A stretch of 64,000 nt of DNA. Origin: Mesostigma viride (Eukaryota; Streptophyta; Mesostigmatophyceae; Mesostigmatales; Mesostigmataceae). Position 1 is the stretch's first letter. Each line of letters opens with the position of its first letter. This document shows positions 55,311-64,000 of this stretch, piece after piece. Where the stretch lies: NCBI GenBank assembly GCA_009746045.1, contig RPFO01001034.1, forward strand, positions 466,001 to 530,000, written 5' to 3'. Under the pieces are notes generated by a model. The model saw only the letters and a program-made list of their open reading frames with translations, was not told the origin of the DNA and made no database searches. The position numbers and the translations under genes are program-made.

Positions 55311-56519
55311 AGGATAGTCACTAGAGGGGGATATAATCCTCATCTGATGAGCTGTCCTCTACTGTAATGGCAGACGAGGCGGTAGTGTAGCGGCTATCCT
55401 CCGACGGAGGGGCAATAACCTCCACCTGCGAACTTCCATACCCTGCATTATAGCGATGATATCTTCGAGCGGTGCCTTGTGACAGTCTGCCGCCCGGGAC
55501 GTGATTAATTAATAATGTTGGATGTAATTTATACTTCCAACAGCTGGCTGGGGTACCCACCCCCCTGATTGCTGTCATATCCGCACGTTGTATAATAAGG
55601 GGTCGACCACGTACTTCGGTCCGCACTCAACACGCCATTACTGACCCCGCCATGTCCACTGCAGACCGGCGTCTGGCAAGTAAGTATAAGTAAGTGCGTG
55701 AACATGCACTGAAGGCAAGCCACGGAGTTCCCAATTAGGTACTTTTCTACGCGGATCGATACTTTGAACACCCGAGAAGGCAAGCACGGCGCGACTCACT
55801 CGCCCAGGTCTGGATTACGTCGCAGATATATCTATAGCAACTTCGCGTCATCCGGACTATCCATGACAACTGTATGCAGCCTCAGCCAATGATGATGACG
55901 GGTGTGGGGAGTAAATTAGTTAATTAAGTAATTAGTTTATAGTTAAGAACATACCTCCATGGGGAGGGTATGTAACACATATCCCTTCGAAGGGGCACAT
56001 GGTTTTTAACATGTGCATCCTAGCTAGGCGACAACCTGCAGTTGCACTTCTGTACGCGTATTTGAGTGCCACTCAAATACAGTGCCGACAGCTGATATCT
56101 CAGTAGAGTATTAGTTTTGACATTGGGATATAGTAGTATACCGATAGGTCTGAGGATGCGGACGGCGCGGCTTTCTACTCCCCCAACCACCGCCCTGACA
56201 TCGTAGTTTCTGGACTTTGAGGGAGGCGGCCGGCACTTGCTCATTGACGTTTCTGTGGCTCGCCCGGGCTTGGCTCTTTGCGCCCATGTGGTTTGTAACG
56301 GCTTCCCCGCTGGGTGACGCATGAAAAATGGCTGACGGCGGTATGGCTGCCGGCGGAGCTCAGATCTTTTGCGTCTGAGCCCCAAATTCAGTCAGATTAC
56401 TTGCATTCGATGCGCCTTTTAAAGACGCACCCGCCAGTATAATCGGTTACGACTAAAACGCAGTATTGACAACGTTACGCACGTGACAAGCAGCTATTAC
56501 GACTCCAAAAGCCAAGCGA
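55311..56519. other. LINE scraps; otherwise unrecognised
   Basis: 55545-55685 (+) is an RT scrap (VPTPLIAVI, TSVRTQHAIT, TADRRLA). 55949-55973 is a family 3 tail on the minus strand with lower arms ACATAC/GTATGT. A minus frame ending near 55321 (ITVEDSSSDEDYIPL) is of unknown origin. 56020-56385 (-) is an unrecognised 121-residue frame. Confidence 0.5.
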
Positions 56520-56522
56520 GGT

Positions 56523-57905
56523 TTGGAAAAGGAGCTTTCCGGCTCCCAGCCCAACCCACTCGCCATCGTCCTTGCCCAGCCGTCTGGGCCCGCCAACCCA
56601 CCGCCAGCATACCCATCGCCCAGCGCTTCGCCCGAGCTCAAGAAACCCTGCGCTGCACGAACACAAATGGCGAAAGGACCTACCAGATTACGACCGCTTT
56701 TCTTTCAGCAACTGGCTGCAACTGACCAAAGAAGAATGCGCCGAAATAGTGCATTTCTTAGCACAGGAACGCAAGCTCCATGGGGCCGTAGGGCACATGA
56801 TTCCCCGCCGACGACCTGGAGGCCGCCGTTCCTTGCCAGGCCAGAGCTCAACCACCGCCTCGCTATATCATGTGCAGCTTCTTCCAGCTATACCTATGTA
56901 CAAAATCGCCGCCAATATCCGCACCCCAGCCCTGGCAGCCTGCGCGGCCGACAGCCACATCAGCTTCCTCCCTCTGCAAGGATGACATCCGAGCAGTGCT
57001 GGAGGAGCACGTGACCTGGCCGTTGGCCAAGAAGCTGACCTCGCTGAACACGACACTCAACACGGTGCATGGAGGCCCGGGTCTCCAATGTGGAAACCAA
57101 GGTTGTCCACAAGCTCCAACCCCAGTTCACGACGCTGCACACCACGGCGCAAGCATCTGAGACACACGCTGCACAGTCTTGTCTCTCGCCTAAACCAGGT
57201 GGAGGGCAAGTGCGGCGTGCTCATGAAGAAGCTTGAAGCCATCACCGCCCACACCGAGGCCCTGGCCTCACAGGTCCCAAAGATAGCGGAGCAGACGGCC
57301 ACCATCGCATCCCATGCAGCCACCCCGCCGGCAAGATGCTGGCGACCACCTGCCCCTCTCCTATGCGGACCTGCTGCGGACAGCGACCGCCTCAACTACC
57401 GACGCCATCGCTACGAAACTCCAGGAGCTTGAAGACCTTCGCCAGGCACAACAACGGGAGGCCACCGGCCGCGCCCGCGCCGTGACTGCCGGGTGGTGCT
57501 GCGTCGCTTCCCCCAGAAGCCAGGTGAGACGTCAACCACCCTTGCCGACGAGCTTAAGGACCAGCTCCTTACCCTCATGGGCCTGGTATGCACGGGTGAG
57601 GTAGAACTGCGCGGGTGCCACCGCCTTCCCCACTCACGGGACAAGGCGGCTCCCCCACCATGCAGTCCTGCTCACCTTCCCCTCCCGTGAGGACAAGCAG
57701 CGGTTCCTTTCTCGTCGGAAGAGGTTGCACGACCTCACCTGGAGGCTGGACGACGACCTGACCCCCGCCCAGCAGCAGCAGCGACGCGACCTGTGGCCGG
57801 AATACCTCCGCCACAAGGAGGACCCCCAGAAGCCCAAGGGGTACTAAAGGAGCGGGGACCTGCTGATGATCAACCACAAGATGTGGACGCCCCATGCTGG
57901 CTAGA
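56523..57905 (+). pseudogene. L1-like ORF1 copy 1, frameshifted
   Basis: The start MEKELSGSQPNPLAIVLAQP leads to a proline-rich part, then in other frames HKWRKDLPDYDRFSFSNWLQ, a helical region (MKKLEAITAHTEALASQVPK), LSYADLLRTATAST, DAIATKLQELEDLRQAQQRE, and an RRM-like part CRVVLRRFPQKP with ELRGCHRLPHSRDKA and LTFPSREDKQRFLSRRKRL. A coiled coil followed by an RRM-like RNA-binding domain is the layout of L1 ORF1 proteins. At least four frameshifts are present. The MITE found in copy 2 is absent here. Confidence 0.75.
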
Positions 57906-58109
57906 ATAGCTTGAATAGCCCTAGCTTGTATCCATTGGTAGTCACTGCCGCCATGGCAGCCATGCATGCCTAGAATGTTTGCCTAGCTGTGCCATACCTA
58001 GCCACGTGCACCGCCAACACACGGTACGCCACCAGCCATAGCCTTAGCTTAGTCCTTGTACAGCCATGCTACGTCCTGGCTATGCTCAGATTACTTGCCC
58101 ACGCTCCTT

Positions 58110-59881
58110 GTCATGATATATACCCATCGCCAAGCGCCTCGCCCGAGCCCAAGAAACCCTGCCACGAACACAAATGGCGACAGTGGCTACCAGATTACGA
58201 CCGCTTTTCTTTTCAGCACTGGCTGCAGCTTACCACAGCAGAATGCGCCAAAATAGTGCGTTACTTAGCACAGGAACACAAGCTCCATGGGGCCACAGCG
58301 CCCATCCCCGCCGACAACCAGGATGCGTTCCATACTAGGCCAGAGCTCCAACAACGCCTCGCCATCCTGTGCAGCTTCTACCAGCTACCTATGGCCAAAA
58401 TCGACGCCAAGATCCGTGCCCCAGCCCAGCCTGCGCGGCCGACAGCCACCTCGGCTTCCTCCCTCTGCAAGGATGACATCCGAGCAGTGCTGGAGGAGCA
58501 CGTGACCTGGCCGTTGGCCGAGAAGCTGACCTCGCTGAACACGACGCTCAACACGGTGGAGGCCCGGGTCTCCAATGTGGAAACCATGCAAGGTCGTCCA
58601 CAAGCTTCAGCCCCAGTTCACGACGCTGCACACCGCGGCGCATGCAGGCATCTGAGACGCACGCTGCACTTGTCTCTCGCCTTACTGACCAGGTGGAGGG
58701 CAAGTGCGGCGTGCTCATGAAGAAGCTTAAAGCCATCACCGCCCACACCGAGGCCCTGGCCTCACAGGTCCCAAAGATAGCGGAGCAGACGGCCACCATC
58801 GCATCCCAGCCACCCCGGCTGGATGCTGGTGACCTCCCGCCCCTCTCCTATGCGGACCTGCTGCGGACAGCGACCGCCTCCACCACCGGGCCGGGCCCAC
58901 TTCAAATGTTCCGCCGTCCAAGCCAAGTGTGTGACACTTTTTCGCTATTTTCGCAAAAAAAAAAAATAAAATTTCGCACGAGTTCGCGTGATTTTCGCGT
59001 GATTTTCGCAAAAATTTCACACATTTTCGCACGATTTCGCACGATTTCGCACAATTTTGCATGATTTCGCACGATTTCACATGGATTTCAACCAAGGGTC
59101 GTTTTGGGGAGTGACGTTTGACAAAATTTCGCATGAATTCACACACGTTGTGCGCATCAAAATTTTTTACCGTCGACATTTTTCACATGAAATTTCGCAC
59201 GATTTCAGCAAATTTCGCACAAATTCGCACGATTTCAGCAAATTTCACACGATTTCAGCAAATTTCGCACAATTTCGCACGATTTCGCACGACGAATCAC
59301 TCTGCAGAGTGACGATCGTCGAAAAAGTCAAAAAAACGACAAAAAGTGTCACACTTTTCGGAACATTTGAAGTGGGCCCGGCCACCGACGCCATCGCTAC
59401 GAAGCTCCAGGAGCTTGAAGACCTTCGCCAGGCTCAACAACGGGAGGCCACCGACCGCGCCCGTCGCGACTGCCGGGTGGTGCTGCGTCGCTTCCCCCAG
59501 AAGCCAGGTGAGACGTCAACCACCCTTGCCGACGAGCTTAAGGACCAGCTCCTTACCCTCATGGGCCTGGTATGTACGGGTGAGGTAGAACTGCGCGGGT
59601 GCCACCGCCTTCCCCACTCACGGGACAAGGCGGCTCCCCCACCAGTCCTGCTCACCTTCCCCTCCCGTGAGGACAAGCAGCGGTTCCTTTCTCGTCGCAA
59701 GCGGTTGCACGACCTCACCTGGACGCTGGACGACGACCTGACCCCCGCTCAGCAGCAGCAGCGACGCGACCTGTGGCCGGAATACCTCCGCCACAAGCAG
59801 GACCCCCAGAAGCCCAAGGTGTACTGGAGGGGCGGGGACCTGATGATCAACCACAAGATGTGGTCGCCCCCAGCGGGCTAG
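58110..59881 (+). pseudogene. L1-like ORF1 copy 2, interrupted by a 495-bp TIR element
   Basis: It starts inside the protein at YPSPSASPEPKKPCHEHKWR, continues through DDIRAVLEEHVTWPLAEKLT and the coiled coil, and meets the insertion after STT. After it, one open frame runs from DAIATKLQELEDLRQAQQRE to DLMINHKMWSPPAG stop at 59881, covering the whole RRM-like half without lesion. Its 3' flank of about 220 bases matches that of copy 1 (57905-58110). No ORF2 follows. Confidence 0.78.
58889..59383. mobile_element. 495-bp TIR element (MITE-like) with 4-bp TSD
   Basis: Flanks ACCG at 58885-58888 and 59384-59387. The 25-bp terminal inverted repeats are perfect (starting GGCCGGGCCCACTTCAAATG) and continue imperfectly with AAGTGTGACACTTTTT. 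The interior is a minisatellite of TTTCGCACGA and ATTTCAGCAA words. Copy 1 of ORF1 has the uninterrupted site (ACTACCGACGCC). The superfamily is uncertain; EnSpm-like or Academ-like short TSDs would fit. Confidence 0.9.
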
Positions 59882-60108
59882 AATAGCTTGTAGCCCTAGC
59901 TTTACTTCAATGGTAGTCACTGCATGCCGCCATGGCAGCCATGCTTAGAATGTTTGCCTAGTTGTGCCACCTTACCTAGTGACACGTGCACCTCTAACGC
60001 ACGGTACACAACCAGCCATAGCCTTAGCATAGTCCTTGTACAGCCATGCTACGTCCTGGCTATATGCTCAGATTACTTGCCCACGCTCCTTGTTATGATA
60101 TGCTTACA

Positions 60109-60319
60109 TGGGTCTTATTGCACCCACAGGCTGCCGGATCGTTAGCGTGTCCGTTTAGCTAGCGCGCCCGAATGCAGCTGTGGCATGCCTTAGGCATGAA
60201 GGAGACTGGGGGTCTCTGCCCTTTCTCCTGTTGTGCACACACAGGGATTAAAAGCACTTCGGTGCTCCGTGACTCCCCAACGGGAGCACGAGTTTAATTA
60301 ATTAATTAATTAATTGTTA
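60109..60319 (+). mobile_element. SINE-like element, second copy
   Basis: It starts TGGGTCTTATTGCACCCACA, has the stem-loop at 60268-60290 and a (TAAT)n tail. Flanks TTATGATATGCTTACA (60093-60108) and TTATGATATGCTCACA (60320-60335) look like a 16-bp TSD with one mismatch. It follows the ORF1 copy 2 flank directly. Confidence 0.82.
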
Positions 60320-60335
60320 TTATGATATGCTCACA

Positions 60336-60530
60336 TGGGTCTTATTGCACCCACAGAACTTGCCGGGCCGTTTATCGGGTCCGACTGCAGCTGTGGCATG
60401 CCTCTGGCATGAAGGCCAGAAAGGGGGTCTCTGCCCTTTCTTCCTGTTGTGCACACACAGGGATGAAAAGCACTTCGGTGCTCCATGACTCCCCAACGGG
60501 AGCACGAGTTTAATTAATTACTTAATTAAT
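60336..60530 (+). mobile_element. SINE-like element, third copy, tandem to the second
   Basis: Same head, about 85 percent alike, stem-loop at 60484-60506 with CATG instead of CGTG in the lower arm, tail TTTAATTAATTACTTAATTAA. It begins exactly at the right TSD of the previous copy. Confidence 0.8.
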
Positions 60531-61514
60531 GTGGTTAGTGCATCCCACGTGGCGGGCTACTGCACGGCGGATCGGGCTGAGGGGCCAAGCTCACGGCCTA
60601 TTATATGGCGACGTTGGGCACCACGTACCGTGTGGTGCCCTTTGTCTTGGAGGAGTTCGGGGCCGGATGGGGACCCTGACCGCCGGCTTCGGGCACGCTG
60701 CCTGGACCTGGAGGGCCAGCGCCCAGCGGGCCCCTTCGTCCGCGCGGACCTAGACATCGTATTGACGCCAACGCCTTTCGGTAGCGCTTACCCGGGCTAT
60801 GGCTGACATCGCAGAACGCGGCCGGGCTGACTTTGCGGCGCAGCACGGTTATTAGGCTGTTTTCTTCCATTCCGCGGTGTGGATTGCGTGTCCCATGCAC
60901 CGGCTGTAGTTATTTTGTGGTATCTCTTGTTCTTCCTTCTTTGGGCTGCCATGCAGAACAAGAAGCGGTGGCAGAAGGAGGGGGGACATCCAGCCAAAAC
61001 GTACAGCACACTCAGTCGAAGTGAAGGTGCTCACACGTTGTGAAGTCCTGTTGCCATCATTGTGTCAGATGTCGATTGCTTCCGTCAGCGATCGCCTCCG
61101 CAGTGGCGCGGACATCCCTTGGACAGGATTGCCAGCATGTAGCATCCCAATGCGCCAACATGGCATCGTACTGCGCCCACATAGCACTTTGGATGTACAT
61201 GTTTGGTGGGGAGTAGGTGATGCCTTCCACATATTCGCGATACGGCCAGCCTTATCCATACTTTATAACCGTGTTATCTACAGTTTTGGCTGCACCCTAG
61301 TGGTTGCAAAGTCAGACATTGGATCTGCCTTGTTTTTGGCAATGCTCATTCCCATGGCTAATAATCCTGGCTCAAGCACGTCAATTGTGCCACTGGCTGA
61401 CAACATGGCAGTCCGTAAGCCGTTGACAAGAGAGGTAGGGAAGGGCAGATGTGAATGGACAATGGGGCAACATGGTGGTGGGTGAGGAATGCGAGAACAG
61501 AGAGAGACGGGGGG
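60531..61514. other. unrecognised; possible retroelement scrap
   Basis: 60610-60780 gives TTYRVVPFVLEEFGAGWG and, in other frames, FGHAAWTWRASAQ; this may be an end of another retroelement. A 154-residue plus frame at 61021-61485 resembles nothing known to me. Confidence 0.3.
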
Positions 61515-62857
61515 AGGGAGGGGAAGGGGAAGGGGAAGGGGAAGGGGAAGGGGAAGGGAAGGGGAAGGGGAAGGGAAGGGGAAGGGGAAGGGAAGGGGAA
61601 GGGGAAGGGAAGGGGAAGGGGAAGGGGAAGGGGAAGGGGAAGGGGAAGGGGAAGGGGAAGGGGAAGGGGAAGGGGAAGGGGAAGGGGAAGGGGAAGGGGA
61701 AGGGGAAGGGGAAGGGAAGGGGAAGGGGAAGGGGAAGGGGAAGGGGAAGGGGAAGGGGAAGGGGAAGGGGAAGGGAAGGGGAAGGGGAAGGGGAAGGGGA
61801 AGGGGAAGGGAAGGGGAAGGGAAGGGGAAGGGGAAGGGGAAGGGGAAGGGGAAGGGAAGGGGAAGGGAAGGGAAGGGAAGGGGAAGGGGAAGGGAAGGGG
61901 AAGGGGAAGGGGAAGGGGAAGGGAAGGGAAGGGGAAGGGGAAGGGGAAGGGGAAGGGGAAGGGGAAGGGGAAGGGGAAGGGGAAGGGGAAGGGGAAGGGG
62001 AAGGGGAAGGGGAAGGGGAAGGGGAAGGGGAAGGGGAAGGGGAAGGGGAAGGGGAAGGGGAAGGGGAAGGGGAAGGGGAAGGGGAAGGGGAAGGGGAAGG
62101 GGAAGGGGAAGGGGAAGGGAAGGGGAAGGGGAAGGGGAAGGGGAAGGGGAAGGGGAAGGGGAAGGGGAAGGGGAAGGGGAAGGGGAAGGGGAAGGGGAAG
62201 GGGAAGGGGAAGGGGAAGGGGAAGGGAAGGGGAAGGGAAGGGGAAGGGGAAGGGGAAGGGGAAGGGGAAGGGGAAGGGGAAGGGAAGGGGAAGGGGAAGG
62301 GGAAGGGGAAGGGGAAGGGAAGGGGAAGGGGAAGGGGAAGGGGAAGGGGAAGGGGAAGGGGAAGGGGAAGGGGAAGGGGAAGGGGAAGGGGAAGGGGAAG
62401 GGGAAGGGGAAGGGGAAGGGGAAGGGGAAGGGGAAGGGGAAGGGGAAGGGAAGGGGAAGGGGAAGGGGAAGGGGAAGGGGAAGGGGAAGGGGAAGGGGAA
62501 GGGGAAGGGGAAGGGGAAGGGGAAGGGGAAGGGGAAGGGGAAGGGGAAGGGAAGGGAAGGGGAAGGGGAAGGGAAGGGAAGGGGAAGGGGAAGGGGAAGG
62601 GAAGGGAAGGGGAAGGGGAAGGGGAAGGGAAGGGGAAGGGGAAGGGGAAGGGGAAGGGGGAGAAGGGTGGGAGGGGGAGGCAGGGGGGGGAAGGGGGGAA
62701 GGGGGGGAAGGGGGGAAGGGGGGAAGGGGGGGAAGGGGGGGAAGGGGGGAAGGGGGGAAGGGGGGAAGGGGGGGAAGGGGGGAAGGGGGGGAAGGGGGGG
62801 AGGGGGGGGAAGGGGGGGAAAGGGGGGAAGGGGGGGAAGGGGGGGAAGGGGGGGAAG
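61515..62857. repeat. 1.3-kb polypurine tract, (GGGGAA)n then (GGGGGGAA)n
   Basis: 61515-62660 is built of GGGGAA and GGGAA units, 62661-62857 of GGGGGGAA units. All three plus frames (Gly/Lys, Gly/Glu, Arg/Gly) and three minus frames (Pro/Phe, Pro/Leu, Pro/Ser) are open for over 500 codons, which is an effect of the 6-bp unit lacking stops. It may lie in an intron or 5' region of the kinase gene that follows. Confidence 0.93.
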
Positions 62858-64000
62858 GCCAAGGAAAAGGCCAAGGAAAAGGCCAAGGAAAAGGCCAAGG
62901 AAAAGGCCAAGGAAAAGGCCAAGGAAAAGGCCAAGGAAGCAGAGGAGCTGAGGGCACAGCTGGACACTCTGGAAAGCCGGCAGAGGGAGTTCGACGCCAG
63001 TATAAGGAAGCTGATGACGGAGGCACAGGAAGCCGCACAAAAGCTGGCGCATTGAATACTACCCCGAGGCGGCCGTGTTGCCAGAACGGGCCAATCGGCT
63101 AAGCAAGGCGCTCCCTGGTAGTGCCGGCAAGGGTAGCGATGACACTCATCGACCCTGACTGGTCCCTGGCATGTTTCCGCGACGGCATGGGGCAGCCGTT
63201 GGGAAGTTCCATTAAGGTCAGGGTGGTGGAGGATCGAGAGGGGTGCACGTGGGTGATCAAGGAGCTGTGTCAAGAGAGGGAGCTGAGACGGGAGGGCGGG
63301 CGGTTGCAGGCGTGCAGCACCCGCTGGTGATCCGGCTGGAGCGGATTTTCTTCGACCGAGGCCTGGCCTATCTGCAGATGCCTTACTGCAAGAACGGGAG
63401 CCTGCGCGCCTGGTTCGAACGCATCAAGGCGAGGACCCTGGATGGTCTACCACTGGGCTTGGAGGAGCGCCAGCAGGTGTGGGCGACGAAACGGCAGGTC
63501 TTCCAGGCAGTCGAGTTCATCCACCGCAAGGGGGTGGTCCACCGAGACCTGAAGCCGGAGAACATTCTTCTGCAAGACGATGGCCAAATCGCGCTGTGTG
63601 ACTTTGGCGTCAGCCACGATGTCAGTAGGGCCTTCCAGACCACCCTGGCCACCCAGCTTGGCGGCTTTACAGTGGCCTATGCCGCCCCAGAGGTGCTCAC
63701 TTCCCAGCCGTCGGCCAAGCAGTGGCCCTTTGCGCAGGACATGTGGTCCCTGGGTGTGATGCTGCTGGAGATCCAGACAGGGTCCCTGCCGCCCTGGAAC
63801 GTTGTCGCCGGCCGCCTGGAGGCCAGACAGGGCAGGCGGGTGGCCGTGGATGCCAGCTCGACGGGCGGCCCATCCCAGGGTGATCCCTGGACGTCTGCGT
63901 TGCGGGGTGTGGCATCCAGCCTCCTTCACGTGGACCCTGCCGACCGGCCGTCTGCCAAGGACGCTCTTAGTGACCCGCACAGTTTCCTTGCACGGGACCT
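62858..64000 (+). CDS. coiled-coil protein kinase, N-terminal part frameshifted, C-terminus beyond window
   Basis: A 12-bp repeat (AAGGCCAAGGAA), 7 copies, encodes KAKE repeats, followed by the coiled coil [20 protein letters not shown] ending at 63055. Then [20 protein letters not shown] (another frame), [14 protein letters not shown] with WVIKEL as probable beta-3 lysine (third frame), and from 63318 an unbroken kinase core: [13 protein letters not shown], catalytic loop [14 protein letters not shown] in LCDFGVS, APE in YAAPEVL, then [15 protein letters not shown]. Substrate class (Ser/Thr) is inferred from HRDLKPEN. The glycine-rich loop is weak. Three frame changes within about 270 bases mean a pseudogenised 5' part, missed tiny introns or sequence errors; the core itself is intact up to the window end. 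Confidence 0.75.

Noticed and set aside
61278-63102. Six frames longer than 490 codons (poly Gly-Lys, Gly-Glu, Arg-Gly; Pro-Phe, Pro-Leu, Pro-Ser) as proteins
   Set aside because: They are the six readings of a stop-free 6-bp purine repeat; no unique sequence supports any frame except the KAKE/coiled-coil end on the plus strand.

Overview
The window is nuclear DNA of a eukaryote with spliceosomal introns, most likely a green-lineage organism (green or streptophyte alga). The reasons are: a 14-exon VIT/vWA gene whose order of domains and cysteine-rich tail match the plant 'inter-alpha-trypsin inhibitor heavy chain-related' proteins, GT-AG introns (one GC-AG), and a short interstitial run of plant-type telomere repeat (CCCTAAA) at 34766-34790. 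The species cannot be named from sequence alone.

Layout of host genes. 2408-3955 (-): 5' two thirds of a cytosolic ribosomal protein L11 (uL5) gene, continuing past the left edge. 9076-16248 (-): a complete ABCG half-transporter in 4 exons, 739 codons. 26561-26959 (-): an intronless prefoldin subunit 2. 31676-49260 (+): the VIT/vWA gene, 14 exons, 815 codons; all 13 exon joins keep frame. 62858-64000 (+): a coiled-coil plus protein kinase, with frameshifts near its start, running off the right edge. These are unrelated housekeeping or single-function genes; no operon-like or pathway cluster is seen.

Between and inside them the DNA is dominated by mobile elements and minisatellites. Non-LTR retrotransposons of at least three related families fill 6.4-8.9 kb, 18.9-22.4 kb and 49.9-55.7 kb, often nested with readable target-site duplications. 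Two L1-like ORF1 copies lie at 56.5-59.9 kb, one carrying a 495-bp TIR element whose empty site is preserved in the other copy. A 204-bp SINE-like family (22.6, 60.1, 60.3 kb and a variant at 31.0 kb) shares its 3' stem-loop with the LINEs. Two TTAA-flanked TIR elements (22421-24900, 41522-43414) are non-autonomous DNA transposons; the second sits inside intron 9 of the VIT/vWA gene.

The most unusual signal is in the VIT/vWA gene. Many of its introns contain degraded or near-perfect copies ('echoes') of the neighbouring exon edge, usually including the splice junction. Several echoes differ from the true exon mainly at third codon positions. This may reflect intron growth by tandem duplication across exon-intron borders, or unrecognised alternative exons.
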